From contig JAFYHA010000147.1 in NCBI GenBank assembly GCA_017539425.1, positions 1-44,971 on the forward strand: 44,971 nucleotides of DNA, read 5' to 3'. How positions within the stretch are numbered: the first letter of the stretch is position 1; every line of letters starts with the position of its first letter. The notes beneath the pieces are model-generated. The model had not been told where the DNA came from, did no database searches, and saw nothing but the letters and a program-made list of their open reading frames with translations. This stretch comes from Clostridia bacterium. GTDB lineage: Bacteria; Bacillota; Clostridia; Oscillospirales; CAG-272. The translations under genes were made by a program, and so were the position numbers. Positions 31,601-40,410 of the stretch are shown here, piece by piece.

Positions 31601-32875
31601 ATGAAGAAGACACTGATTAGCGTCATTGCCGTCATTTTGGCGACGATCATGCTGGCCGCTTGTCTCGCAGGGTGCGGCGACGCCTCTGGAGCCAAGAAGG
31701 AAATCGAGCTCAAGCCCTTTGATGGCATCGTCGAGCAGAAGGTGAACGGAGAGATTCCGGCTACATTCAAGATCGGCTTGATCTGCCTGCACGACAAGAA
31801 CTCCACCTACGACAAGAACTTTATCGTCGCTATGGAGAATGTCCAGAAGGAGCTTGGCCTGAAGGATGAGCAGGTTATCATCGCGACCGGTATTCCGGAA
31901 GGTGCTGAATGCAAGGACAAGGCTGTTGAGATGGCGGAAGCTGGATGCCAGGTCATCATTGCGGACAGTTTCGGCCATGAATCGTATATGATGGAAGCTG
32001 CCAAACAGTATCCGAACGTTCTGTTCGCACACTGCACCGGTACCAAGGCGCACACCAACACGGATCTGCCCAACTATGTCAATGCGTTTGCATCGATCTA
32101 TGAAGGCCGCTATGTGGCCGGCGTTGTGGCCGGGCTGAAGCTGAAAGAAATGATCGACACCGGCAAAATCACCGCTGACAAGGCCAAAGTCGGCTACATC
32201 GGCGCATTTACCTACGCGGAAGTAATCAGTGGCTATACCTCCTGGTTCCTGGGCGTTCGTTCCATCGTTCCGACCGCGACCATGGATGTGACCTTCACGG
32301 GCAGCTGGTATGATGAGACTGCCGAAAACAACGCCGCAAAGAAACTGATCTCCAGCGGATGTGTCCTGATCAGCCAGCACGCAGACAGTATGGGCGCTCC
32401 CAACGCCTGCGAAGAAGCCGGTGTTCCGAACGTAAGCTACAACGGATCGACCTTTGCTGCTTGCCCGAACACGTTCCTGATCTCCAGCCGTATCAACTGG
32501 AGCCCGTACTACAAATACCTGATCGACTGCAAAGTCAACAACAAGACTGCCGTCAAGGATTACATCGGTACGATCAAGACCGGTTCCGTTGAACTGACCA
32601 ACCTCGGTGCTTCTGTGGCCAACGGGACGCTGGAAAAGGTAATCGAAGTCCGCAAGGCTCTGGCCGACGGTACACTGAAAGTGTTTGACACCAGCAAGTT
32701 CACTGTTAATGGCGAAGCTTTGACGACTTATATGGCAGACGTTGATGATATGGGCGATTATAAGGGCGAGACGGAAGCCATTTCGAACGGCTATTTCCAC
32801 GAATCCGAATATCGTTCGGCCCCGTATTTCGATCTGACCATCGACGGCATCAACCTGCTGGATACGAAAATCTAG
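31601..32875 (+). CDS. BMP-family nucleoside-binding lipoprotein of an ABC importer
   Basis: The 424-residue protein has a lipoprotein signal (MKKTLISVIAVILATIML then LAAC/LAGC; the lipidated Cys is at about 21 or 25). It has the periplasmic-binding-protein fold of the Bmp/PnrA/TmpC group, which binds purine nucleosides: GLICLHDKNSTYDKNF, VIIADSFGHESYMMEAA, VNAFASIYEGRYVAGVVAG, KVGYIGAFTYAEVISGY and TAENNAAKKLISSG. It delivers substrate to the ATPase and permeases encoded downstream. GGAGG lies 10 bases before the ATG. Riboswitch control and the family together favour guanosine, inosine or deoxyguanosine as substrate, which is an inference. Confidence 0.93.
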   Translation: MKKTLISVIAVILATIMLAACLAGCGDASGAKKEIELKPFDGIVEQKVNGEIPATFKIGLICLHDKNSTYDKNFIVAMENVQKELGLKDEQVIIATGIPEGAECKDKAVEMAEAGCQVIIADSFGHESYMMEAAKQYPNVLFAHCTGTKAHTNTDLPNYVNAFASIYEGRYVAGVVAGLKLKEMIDTGKITADKAKVGYIGAFTYAEVISGYTSWFLGVRSIVPTATMDVTFTGSWYDETAENNAAKKLISSGCVLISQHADSMGAPNACEEAGVPNVSYNGSTFAACPNTFLISSRINWSPYYKYLIDCKVNNKTAVKDYIGTIKTGSVELTNLGASVANGTLEKVIEVRKALADGTLKVFDTSKFTVNGEALTTYMADVDDMGDYKGETEAISNGYFHESEYRSAPYFDLTIDGINLLDTKI

Positions 32876-32983
32876 ATTGATCATATGCGGATTCTGCAGA
32901 TGACGCAGAATTGAATACAGGGAATGGGGACTGGTAGGTTTCTGCCGGTCCCTATGCCCTTTTTGAGAAAGCACAGGTACGAT

Positions 32984-34768
32984 ATGGGGAATCAATTAGC
33001 CATAGAACTGGTTGGCATCACGAAAGCCTTCGGAACAAAGGTGGTGGCCAACAAAAATGTCAATATGGATCTGCGCGAAGGGGAAATCCTGTCCATACTT
33101 GGTGAAAACGGAAGCGGCAAGACGACTCTGATGAATATGATTGCCGGTATTTATACCCCGGATAGCGGCAAAATTATCGTGCGAGGGGAAGAGGCGGTCA
33201 TCAAATCTCCGATCGATGCATTCAACCTTCATATCGGGATGATCCACCAGCACTTCAAACTGGTCGACCTGTTTACCGCCGCCGATAATATTCTCCTGGG
33301 TGAGAGGATGCCCGACGATTACGGAAAAGGACCTAAGTTTTTTAGGTGGATCAAATTCAACCATCTGTCCCGTGACCGTGTCAAAAAACTGCAGAGTACG
33401 GTTGACCAGTATGGGTTCGGCATCGATCTGTCCCGCAAGATCTACGATATGTCTGTCAGTGAGAAGCAGACCGTCGAGATCATCAAGGTGCTGTACAGAG
33501 GCGCGGACATCCTGATCCTGGATGAACCGACCGCCGTTCTGACACCGCAGGAGATAGACAAACTGTTTGCCGTTCTTCGGAAGATGCGTGACGAAGGCAA
33601 GAGCATCATCATTATCACGCACAAGCTCAACGAGGTCATGGCGATCAGCGACCGGGTCTGCGTGCTCCGCAAGGGTGAGCACATCGCCACGGTCGAAACC
33701 GCCAAAACGACCGAAAAGGAACTCACGGATATGATGGTCGGTCAGAAGATCGATCTCAATATCAATCGCGAACTTCCGGATAATCCGAAGCCCAGATTGC
33801 TGATCCGGGATATGTCCGTGGTCAACAAGGAGGGAAGGACGGTTGTCAACAAAGTTTCCTTTGATGTGTGCGGAGGGGAGATCCTCGGAATCGCCGGCAT
33901 CTCCGGAAACGGACAGAAGGAACTTCTGGAGGGCATCGCCGGATTGCAGCCGAAGGCTTCGGGAGACGTGATTTTCCACAATCCGAAGCGTGACCGGCCG
34001 GTCACGTTCTATCATCACGACTTGAAAAAAATCAAGGCCATGGCGGCTGAGGGACGGTTTCATTATCCCAACGGAGAACGCGTGGACCTGACGAACATAA
34101 AAAACAAGGAGATCATCCGCCTGGTCGAAGACGAACAGATCCTGTTCTATGAAGACGAGATCATTGATCTCAAGGACAAGAGTCCGAGGGAAATCCAGGA
34201 ACTTGGCATCAAACTCTCCTTTGTTCCGGAAGACAGGCTGAATATGGGGCTTGTGGGCAGTATGAGCATTGTGGACAACATGATGCTTCGTTCCTACCGC
34301 AAAGGCAACTCGGTTTTCGTGAACCGGAAGAGGCCCAAACAGCTGGCCGATGATATCATCCGGGATCTCGAAGTCGTTACTCCCAACGACATGGTCCCCG
34401 TCCGCAGACTGTCGGGCGGCAATGTGCAGAAAGTGCTGGTCGGGCGTGAGATCGCGTCCTCACCGAAGGTCCTGATGGCCGCCTATCCGGTGCGCGGACT
34501 GGACATCAACAGCAGCTATACCATTTACAATCTGCTGAACAGTCAGAAGCAGCGCAACGTGGCCGTTGTGTATGTCGGGGAAGATCTTGACGTGCTGCTC
34601 GCCCTTTGCGACCGCATTCTGGTTCTGTGCGGAGGGCAGGTGTCCGGCATCGTGGATGCCCGGAAGGTGACCAAAGAGGAAGTGGGTCTTTTAATGACCA
34701 AGGTTCCGGACAAGATTCAGAATTATACGTATGAAGAGATGCAGGAGAAGGGAGAGGACAATGGATAA
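32984..34768 (+). CDS. Nucleoside ABC importer ATPase with two nucleotide-binding domains
   Basis: This 594-residue tandem ATPase energises the importer. NBD1 has Walker A LGENGSGKTTLMN, a Q-loop in HIGMIHQHFK, signature YDMSVSEKQTVEI and Walker B ADILILDEPTAVL with the switch His in IIITHKLNE. NBD2 (from about 290) has the degenerate Walker A GIAGISGNGQKEL, LSGGNVQKVLVG and a weak Walker B VLMAAYPVRGLD, as usual in this sugar/nucleoside subfamily. It is roughly 80 residues longer than relatives because of an insert in NBD2 (about 325-400: NPKRDRPVTFYHHD to FYEDEIIDLKDK). The ATG at 32984 follows CACAGGTACG. The 8-base overlap with the next gene shows coupling. Confidence 0.93.
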   Translation: MGNQLAIELVGITKAFGTKVVANKNVNMDLREGEILSILGENGSGKTTLMNMIAGIYTPDSGKIIVRGEEAVIKSPIDAFNLHIGMIHQHFKLVDLFTAADNILLGERMPDDYGKGPKFFRWIKFNHLSRDRVKKLQSTVDQYGFGIDLSRKIYDMSVSEKQTVEIIKVLYRGADILILDEPTAVLTPQEIDKLFAVLRKMRDEGKSIIIITHKLNEVMAISDRVCVLRKGEHIATVETAKTTEKELTDMMVGQKIDLNINRELPDNPKPRLLIRDMSVVNKEGRTVVNKVSFDVCGGEILGIAGISGNGQKELLEGIAGLQPKASGDVIFHNPKRDRPVTFYHHDLKKIKAMAAEGRFHYPNGERVDLTNIKNKEIIRLVEDEQILFYEDEIIDLKDKSPREIQELGIKLSFVPEDRLNMGLVGSMSIVDNMMLRSYRKGNSVFVNRKRPKQLADDIIRDLEVVTPNDMVPVRRLSGGNVQKVLVGREIASSPKVLMAAYPVRGLDINSSYTIYNLLNSQKQRNVAVVYVGEDLDVLLALCDRILVLCGGQVSGIVDARKVTKEEVGLLMTKVPDKIQNYTYEEMQEKGEDNG

Positions 34769-35924
34769 CAATTCCAAGCACGTCAGGGAACCATTGGTCC
34801 ATCTGACCCGGAGGCTGAATGTTTCAGCACGGTTTGCATGGCTGATCCGGATCGGCGCGTTCGTGCTTTCGATTCTGGTCTGCTGTCTGGTCAGCTGCCT
34901 GCTTTCCGGAAAAGTGTCATTCGGCTTTTTCTTCAAACATCTGTTTGAAGGTGCCTTCGGGTCGGGTATGCTGGTCCGGGCCCTGCTGAGAGACCTTTCC
35001 ATCCTGCTGCTTCTGGCACTGGCGGTAACCCCCTGCTTTGAAATGCGATACTGGAATATAGGCGGAGAAGGGCAGGCCATGATGGGCGCCTTCGGGTGCG
35101 CACTGATCGTATCGTATACGTCCGGAAAAATGCCGGTCTGGGGGACGATCGTGTTGTCCTTTGTGACCGCATTGGTGATGGCCGTCATCTGGGCGGTGAT
35201 CCCGGCACTGTTCAAGGCCAAATGGAACACAAACGAAACGCTGCTTACGCTGATGTTCAATTACATTGCCATCTGCCTGGGCGCCTATCTGATCAAGAAA
35301 GTCGTGCCGATGGGGACCGGTATCCTGAATTTTGATTCCGGAACACTCTCTTCGTTGGGCAGCGGAGACTTCTGGATCATTGTCTCTGCCGCAGTTGTAA
35401 TGACCGTAGTGATGTTCGTCTATCAGAAATACAGCAAGCACGGCTACGAGATCTCGGTTGTGGGCGAAGCCCCCAACACCGCCCGCTATGTCGGGATCAA
35501 CACCAAACGGGTCGTCGTACGCACGCTGTTCCTCTGCGGATTGATCAGCGGTCTGGTCGGATTCCTTCTCGTATCCGTCAAGGATGCCAGTTTCCTGTCC
35601 GACAGTACGATGCAGTCCACCGTGGCCGGACGTGGATTTACCGCAGTCCTGATCTCCTGGCTGGCCCATTTCCATCCTCTGGCGATGGTGCTGACATCTT
35701 TTCTCGTCGTCTTTATTACGCGCGGGGCTACGCAGGTCGGCAATATGGCACGGCTGGGCAACAGTTACGCGGGAATGATGGTTGGCATTTTCTTCTTCTT
35801 CATTATCGCCACCGAGTTTTTCATCAACTTCAAGATCCACTTCCGCCCGAAGGCCGAGAAGAAACCGCATGAGACCGCACCGACAGAGCCCGAACAGAAG
35901 CCGGTAGCCCGGGATCCGGAATAG
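34761..35924 (+). CDS. Nucleoside ABC importer permease 1
   Basis: This 387-residue integral membrane protein belongs to the BPD_transp_2 permease family (YufP/NupP-like). Hydrophobic spans begin at FAWLIRIGAFVLSILVCCLV. The signature MRYWNIGGEGQAMMGAFG is the usual NIGxEGQ motif, and KWNTNETLLTLMFNYIA and EAPNTARYVGINTKR (the ATPase-contact EAA-like loop) follow. The C-terminal 30 residues are charged and Pro-rich. GGGAGAGGA precedes the ATG at 34761, within the end of the ATPase gene. It pairs with the next gene to form the channel. Confidence 0.92.
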   Translation: MDNNSKHVREPLVHLTRRLNVSARFAWLIRIGAFVLSILVCCLVSCLLSGKVSFGFFFKHLFEGAFGSGMLVRALLRDLSILLLLALAVTPCFEMRYWNIGGEGQAMMGAFGCALIVSYTSGKMPVWGTIVLSFVTALVMAVIWAVIPALFKAKWNTNETLLTLMFNYIAICLGAYLIKKVVPMGTGILNFDSGTLSSLGSGDFWIIVSAAVVMTVVMFVYQKYSKHGYEISVVGEAPNTARYVGINTKRVVVRTLFLCGLISGLVGFLLVSVKDASFLSDSTMQSTVAGRGFTAVLISWLAHFHPLAMVLTSFLVVFITRGATQVGNMARLGNSYAGMMVGIFFFFIIATEFFINFKIHFRPKAEKKPHETAPTEPEQKPVARDPE

Positions 35925-35936
35925 GAGGTAGCCGAC

Positions 35937-36893
35937 ATGATTATGATCATAACGCAGGCCATCCGTTTCGGAATCGTGTTTCTGTACGGATCGACCGGAG
36001 AAATCCTGATCGAAAAAGCCGGTCACCTGAACCTGGGTATACCGGGTATCATGTGTCTGGGCGGTGTAGGCGGCTGTATGGGTGCCTACTGGGCGTACCA
36101 GGGAGGAGCCCCCGCGTTTATAGTCGTACTCCTGGCCGTGTTCATGGCGATGCTGTTCGGAGCTTTGGGCGGGCTGCTTTACGGTGTATTTACCATCACG
36201 ATGCGGTGCAACCAGAACGTGACCGGTCTTTCGCTGACCACGTTCGGTGCCGGAGTCTTGGGATTCTGGGGAACCCAGATGGGCGACAAGGAGATCTTGT
36301 TCGCTCCGGCCAGCCGGTATGCTTTCACACCGTCCCTGTTTTTCGGAGCGTCCACTCCGGACAACTGGTTCACGACAATCTTCATGTCTCACGGTGTGCT
36401 GGTTTATCTCGGCATCGTGTTTGCCATCGTCGTTTCCGTTGTGCTCAAGCGCACCCGGACCGGCCTTTCACTCAGGGCTGTAGGCGAAAACCCCGCAGCT
36501 GCGGATGCAGCCGGCATTCCGGTCATCCGCTATAAATACGTTTCCTGTATCCTTGGCGCAGCCATTGCCGGGGTAGGCGGAGCCTTTTATCTGCTGGACT
36601 GCACGAGAGGGTCTCTCGAATATGTGATTGACGCTATGGGCTGGCTGGCCGTTGCACTGGTCATCTTTTCACTGTGGCGCTCCAACATCAGCATCTTCGG
36701 ATCCTTTATCTTTGGGTTTTTGTACATTCTTCCGAGATATATCGAAGGTGTCGGACTGGCGGAAAAAGAGATCCTGAAAGTGGTTCCGTATGCCGCTACG
36801 GCGCTTATCCTGATCGTCATCAGTTTCTTCAACAAGAAGGAGACGCAACCACCGGCCAGTCTGGGGTTGCCCTATTTCCGGGAAGACCGGTGA
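35937..36893 (+). CDS. Nucleoside ABC importer permease 2
   Basis: The 318-residue permease is the second membrane subunit (YufQ/NupQ-like). It has STGEILIEKAGHLNLGIPGIM, GGLLYGVFTITMRCNQNVTGLSLTTFG, the coupling loop GLSLRAVGENPAAADAAGIPV and GMGWLAVALVIFSLW-type spans near the end, in about eight hydrophobic segments. AGGAGGT lies 8 bases before the ATG, 12 bases after the first permease. The operon order lipoprotein-ATPase-permease-permease is complete and is closed by a very long terminator. No nucleosidase or kinase gene follows. Confidence 0.92.
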   Translation: MIMIITQAIRFGIVFLYGSTGEILIEKAGHLNLGIPGIMCLGGVGGCMGAYWAYQGGAPAFIVVLLAVFMAMLFGALGGLLYGVFTITMRCNQNVTGLSLTTFGAGVLGFWGTQMGDKEILFAPASRYAFTPSLFFGASTPDNWFTTIFMSHGVLVYLGIVFAIVVSVVLKRTRTGLSLRAVGENPAAADAAGIPVIRYKYVSCILGAAIAGVGGAFYLLDCTRGSLEYVIDAMGWLAVALVIFSLWRSNISIFGSFIFGFLYILPRYIEGVGLAEKEILKVVPYAATALILIVISFFNKKETQPPASLGLPYFREDR

Positions 36894-36944
36894 TCCAATA
36901 CAAAAAGCAGGTCCTCGATGCAGGACCTGCTTTTTGTATTGGAT
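36893..36944. terminator. Long perfect-palindrome terminator behind the importer operon
   Basis: A 23-bp perfect inverted repeat, ATCCAATACAAAAAGCAGG and four more bases, with a 6-base loop CGATGC. AAAAAG and CTTTTT lie inside the stem, so it works in both directions, also for the convergent regulator gene ending at 36950. Confidence 0.85.
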
Positions 36945-36949
36945 AGGAG

Positions 36950-37714
36950 TCACCGCTTGCGGTAGAGAAGGAGTTCCGGATCCTTTCCATTTTCTCCGTA
37001 AGATGCAACGAGGAGAAAAGCATCGCAGCCCAGAATACCGAAAAAGCGTCCTTCGTCCTGCCCGGAAACCAGCTGATTGCCCAGATAGGTGACGTTATCG
37101 TTCAAGAAGGATGCCGTTTGTCCGCCGGGCAAAGGATAGCGCAGGTTCACGTCGCTGCCGGCAAGCGCGTAGAGCTTCTCCACTCTGGGCATGCCCGGAA
37201 TTTCCAAAGCGTTGAACTCGGCAAGCAGCTGTTCCTTGAGTGCTTCCAGATCCTGCCCTTCCTCTTGGCCACGAGTGTGTTTCCAGTACTCCAGCTGAGG
37301 CAGGCGCTCCTTCATATAGGCCCGTGCCTGTTCTTCCGAGAACCCGTTTCCGGTCATATGGGGTACACAGACCTCGATCAGGTCGTCCATGTCGGAGTAT
37401 GTGAATTTTCCGTCGGCAAGGCACCATTTGCAGTAATCTTCATTCAGCGTGCCGTCTGCGTTCCGGCTGAGGATCTCATCCTGAAGCGGCATGCCGCAGC
37501 ACTGGCAGAAAAGCTGGCGGGGAGAGCCCAGCAAGGTATTGATCGAAACGCTGAAACACTGGGAAAGCAATTTCAGGGTTTCTGTATTCGGAATGGTCTC
37601 GCCGGTTTCCCAACGGGAAACGGCCTGACGTGTGACAAACACCCTTTGGGCCAGTTCTTCCTGGGAAAGCCCCATCCTGGTTCTGAGATTCAATATGACA
37701 TCTTTTGTCTGCAT
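36950..37714 (-). CDS. HTH-XRE regulator with zinc-ribbon domain
   Basis: The 254-residue protein starts with a lambda-repressor-type HTH (residues about 5-60: LRTRMGLSQEELAQRVFVTRQAVSRWETG). A zinc-ribbon domain follows (about 65-115) with CQCCGMPLQ and DYCKWCLADGKFTY, a form common in Bacillota fusion regulators. A linker with LEYWKHTRGQEE and a C-terminal beta domain (NLRYPLPGGQTASFLNDNVTY, FFGILGCDAFLLVA) complete it; I do not recognise the last domain. The ATG at 37714 has GGAGGTGATC behind it. It probably controls nearby genes, but which ones cannot be said. Confidence 0.83.
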   Translation of the reverse strand: MQTKDVILNLRTRMGLSQEELAQRVFVTRQAVSRWETGETIPNTETLKLLSQCFSVSINTLLGSPRQLFCQCCGMPLQDEILSRNADGTLNEDYCKWCLADGKFTYSDMDDLIEVCVPHMTGNGFSEEQARAYMKERLPQLEYWKHTRGQEEGQDLEALKEQLLAEFNALEIPGMPRVEKLYALAGSDVNLRYPLPGGQTASFLNDNVTYLGNQLVSGQDEGRFFGILGCDAFLLVASYGENGKDPELLLYRKR

Positions 37715-37792
37715 ACAGATCACCTCCGGAAAGAATCGTATCACAAAAGGGAACGTGAAGCAAGCAACGGGCAGTTGCCATAGATTCCGGAT

Positions 37793-39079
37793 CTATCCTT
37801 CTTCCGAAGCGGGGAGAGAAGACAGGCTCCGTATGGACAGGTCGTACCGTTTGCCCGCCGCAAGGGCGGCTTGGGAGCGGAGATGGTCAACATCATCATA
37901 ATGATCATAGAGCAGCGTTACGATGTCCGGATCAATGCCGCCGGAGCGGGCAGCTTGGTTCAGGACTGCAACAGTGGATTCTTTGCCCATTCCGGGACGG
38001 TAGGGACGGTCTTCGGCAACGGCAGAAAAAATATCGGAGACGGCCATGATACGTGCCCCGGTATCCAGTTCGGCCGCAGCCAGATGAAACGGATAGCCGG
38101 TTCCGTTGAGCTTCTCGTGATGATATCCAGCCCACCTGGAAATCCGTTCAAACCCCTCCGCACGGCTCAAGAGCAGATAAGTGTAGTACGGATGCTCTTT
38201 TACAATGTTGAATTCTTCTTCCGTAAGACGCCCGGGTTTTTCCAGTATGGCTCTCGGGATTTTTAGTTTCCCAATGTCGTGGAGCAGGCCTGCAACCTGG
38301 ATTTCCTGGCAACAGTCTGCATCCATTCCGGCAAAGCCGGCCAATGCAACGGCCGCTGCAGCTACACCGGCGGAGTGCATTGCCGTAAACGAAGAGCGAA
38401 AGTCTATGACGCGGGAGATGACGGAGGTCATTTCGACCGTGCGCTCAAGGGAGAATTCTTCTCCTGTTCCGGTCCACTGGTCCAGGAAAAGGGGATTGTA
38501 GCGAAGATCCATCCAGACATATTCGTTTTCACTTGCGGACAGGAACGCGGACACCGCCTCTTCCGAAAATTCAGAGCCTCTAAGAGATGAAACGCCATCG
38601 CGGATATCCTTAACCTGATTCAGAATGGGGACGTTTTTGCGGAGCAGGGCGGAGACCACGTCGGCCAGATGCACGATGTTGGCAATGCGTGCGCTGTACT
38701 GCAGGGCAGGCTTCTTCTCATCGGGAAGAGCCAGAAAGCGGTACCATCCGCTTTGACAATACCTGACGACTTGCGCGACGGGTTCTGCGTTCGGGAATCC
38801 TTCGATCAACCGCGCGCCGATTTCGGATATCTGGACAGCGTGGCTTTCCAGTTCCTCCAGGCTGCCCGGATCCTCCATGGTGATGAATCCAATGTCATGC
38901 ATCAGCGCAGCGAGGCGGACCAGTTCAAGGGCGCGGGTATCTAGCCCTGCAGCCTTGGCGATCATATAGGCCAGATAGGCCGTTTGCTGGTGATGGTTCT
39001 CGATATTGGAATCGATCAGGTTCAGCGCTTCGGCAAGCAGTCCGCTTAGCGCCCGCATATTGGAAAAGTGTTTTGTCAT
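37793..39079 (-). CDS. Tandem HD / HD-GYP domain protein
   Basis: The 428-residue protein has two HD domains. The first (about 20-145) has H61-D62 in LMHDIGF, but its GYP segment is replaced by VVRYCQSGWYRF, so it is degenerate. The second (about 215-400) is a full HD-GYP: H267-D268 (LLHDIGKLKIP), HPYYTYLLL and HHEKLNGTGYP (320-330), with Asn325 where Asp is usual, then DTGARIMAVSDIFSAVAEDRPYR. It may hydrolyse a cyclic dinucleotide. The start ATG at 39079 has no good ribosome site. It follows the flavodoxin-like gene by 52 bases. Confidence 0.87.
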   Translation of the reverse strand: MTKHFSNMRALSGLLAEALNLIDSNIENHHQQTAYLAYMIAKAAGLDTRALELVRLAALMHDIGFITMEDPGSLEELESHAVQISEIGARLIEGFPNAEPVAQVVRYCQSGWYRFLALPDEKKPALQYSARIANIVHLADVVSALLRKNVPILNQVKDIRDGVSSLRGSEFSEEAVSAFLSASENEYVWMDLRYNPLFLDQWTGTGEEFSLERTVEMTSVISRVIDFRSSFTAMHSAGVAAAAVALAGFAGMDADCCQEIQVAGLLHDIGKLKIPRAILEKPGRLTEEEFNIVKEHPYYTYLLLSRAEGFERISRWAGYHHEKLNGTGYPFHLAAAELDTGARIMAVSDIFSAVAEDRPYRPGMGKESTVAVLNQAARSGGIDPDIVTLLYDHYDDVDHLRSQAALAAGKRYDLSIRSLSSLPASEEG

Positions 39080-39131
39080 AGAACAGAAAAAATACTTACG
39101 AGTAAGAGCAGAGAAACCGAGGGGACCCGGA

Positions 39132-39674
39132 CTATGTCAAGGATCGTCCAAACTGATACGCGGCTGACAGACTTTCGGTGTTTGCGGAAACTTCACCGGG
39201 ATCGGAAATGCCCCCGCAGAAGAGAGATCCGGCAAGGGCAGCCTTTTCGAAGCAGTCTATCCAGCCTTGCAGGCCGCTCAGGGCTCTGTCAGGTGTATGC
39301 GCATCATCATCGGCTGCGACCGAAAGCATATACACGTTGCGAAAACGGTATTCGGCCGCATACAGGGGATTGAGCCGGTCCAGAAGTGTCTTCATCTGAC
39401 CGCTCATTTCGTAATAGTATATGGGTGTGACAAAGACCAGGGTGTCTGCGTCCTTGACTTTTGCCACAATGTCAGCTGCATCGTCTTTTTGCACACATTT
39501 CTGGGTCCTTTGACAGGCGAGGCATCCGATGCAGAAACGGATGTCCTTTCCTTTGAGGCTGATTTGCTCAACCTCATGCCCGGCTTCCCGGGCTCCTTCG
39601 ATCAGCCGCCCTGCCAGGATGTCAGAATTGCTTTTGGCCCGTAGGCTTGTGGAGATGACCAGAATCTTGCTCAT
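39132..39674 (-). CDS. Flavodoxin-like NADPH-dependent FMN reductase
   Basis: The 180-residue protein has the flavodoxin fold of iron-sulfur flavoprotein/FMN reductases: KILVISTSLRAKSNSDILAGR (phosphate loop), a cysteine cluster FCIGCLACQRTQKC, then DDAADIVAKVKDADTLVFVTPIYYYEMSGQMKTLLDR, the FMN-ring loop. It probably reduces quinone or other small electrophiles; the Cys cluster is common in clostridial members. The ATG at 39674 follows AAAGGAACC. It lies 40 bases downstream of the PNPOx-like gene, and the two probably form a redox pair. Confidence 0.88.
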   Translation of the reverse strand: MSKILVISTSLRAKSNSDILAGRLIEGAREAGHEVEQISLKGKDIRFCIGCLACQRTQKCVQKDDAADIVAKVKDADTLVFVTPIYYYEMSGQMKTLLDRLNPLYAAEYRFRNVYMLSVAADDDAHTPDRALSGLQGWIDCFEKAALAGSLFCGGISDPGEVSANTESLSAAYQFGRSLT

Positions 39675-39714
39675 TTGTTTTGGTTCCTTTCCCAAAATGA
39701 TCTATGAATACGGG

Positions 39715-40191
39715 CTACGATTCCGTAACCCTTTTACCGACGATATGGTCTGGAGACAGCTCCAGGCACAGGACGTGTTGCAAAGAGGTTTCCAGCTCCC
39801 GACGAATGTAGTCTTCGTCATTTGTGAACTTCCGGCACAGTTCCGTGCAGACGCGCTTTGCGGTTTCCTCATCCTCCACGAAGGACATTTTTCCAAAGAC
39901 CACCACGCTTCGTACGACCAGAGCCCAGTCTCCCTCTTTTTGAGTGCCTTTGTCAAAGACGGTAAAGCAAACCTTTTCGTGTTTACGGAGAAGTTCGATC
40001 TTTAGGCCCTCTTTTGCACCGTGGAAATAGAGTTTTCCGGTTTCTGTACAATACCAGTGATTCATGGGGATCCCATACGGATACCCGTCTTCTCCCAGCA
40101 TAGACAGAACGCCCCGCGTTTCGGCCCGGAGAATGGCTTTGCATTCATCGACGGAAAGCTGCTGCTTGCATCTTCGCATAGTTCGGAACAT
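39715..40191 (-). CDS. Pyridoxamine 5'-phosphate oxidase-like flavin-binding protein
   Basis: The 158-residue split-barrel protein has VDECKAILRAETRGVLSMLGEDGYPYGIPMNH, then KLYFHGAKEGLKIELLRKHEKVCFTVF (flavin-phosphate contact) and LVVRSVVVFGKMSFVEDEE. This is the NimA-like/PNPOx-putative group found next to clostridial reductases, where it binds FMN or a related cofactor rather than making pyridoxal phosphate. CAGGAGG lies 6 bases before the ATG at 40191. The 5' part of the frame upstream of this ATG lies in the promoter region and is not coding. Confidence 0.85.
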   Translation of the reverse strand: MFRTMRRCKQQLSVDECKAILRAETRGVLSMLGEDGYPYGIPMNHWYCTETGKLYFHGAKEGLKIELLRKHEKVCFTVFDKGTQKEGDWALVVRSVVVFGKMSFVEDEETAKRVCTELCRKFTNDEDYIRRELETSLQHVLCLELSPDHIVGKRVTES

Positions 40192-40228
40192 AGGTGCCTC
40201 CTGATACGGAATGAAAGAGTTCTCTTCA

Positions 40229-40257
40229 ATTATCCTTGAATCTGAAACTTTTTTCAA
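40229..40257 (-). promoter_or_regulatory. Promoter of the PNPOx-like gene
   Basis: On the minus strand TTGAAA (40252-40257), 17 bp, GATAAT (40229-40234). The transcript may run through the reductase and HD genes, as no terminator is seen between them. Confidence 0.65.
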
Positions 40258-40305
40258 TCCCTTACCAAAAAAAGACAGGCAAAATGTAGTAAAACGCCGA
40301 GAATA

Positions 40306-40314
40306 TGGTATACT
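40306..40314 (+). promoter_or_regulatory. Extended -10 element before the ARH-like gene
   Basis: TGGTATACT is an extended -10 (TGn plus TATACT at 40309-40314). No good -35 is visible 17 bp upstream. Confidence 0.45.
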
Positions 40315-40410
40315 GGATTAAAAGGAATCATCCATTCAGAGTTCTTTGCCGGGCGAATACGACCGGAAAGGAAAGCAGAGAAAAGATGACCGGACACGGA
40401 GGAAATAACG

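Noticed and set aside
31424-32995. A 523-codon open frame on the minus strand opposite the riboswitch and BMP gene
   Set aside because: It would run through the riboswitch and terminator; the lipoprotein on the plus strand is certain.
34917-36392. A 491-codon open frame on the minus strand opposite the two permease genes
   Set aside because: It crosses the boundary of two coupled permease genes and codes for a His/Asp/Gly-rich sequence without membrane spans or motifs.
39080-39131. TTGACA on the minus strand near 39133-39138 as promoter for the tandem-HD gene
   Set aside because: No reasonable -10 lies 16-18 bp downstream, so it was not annotated.
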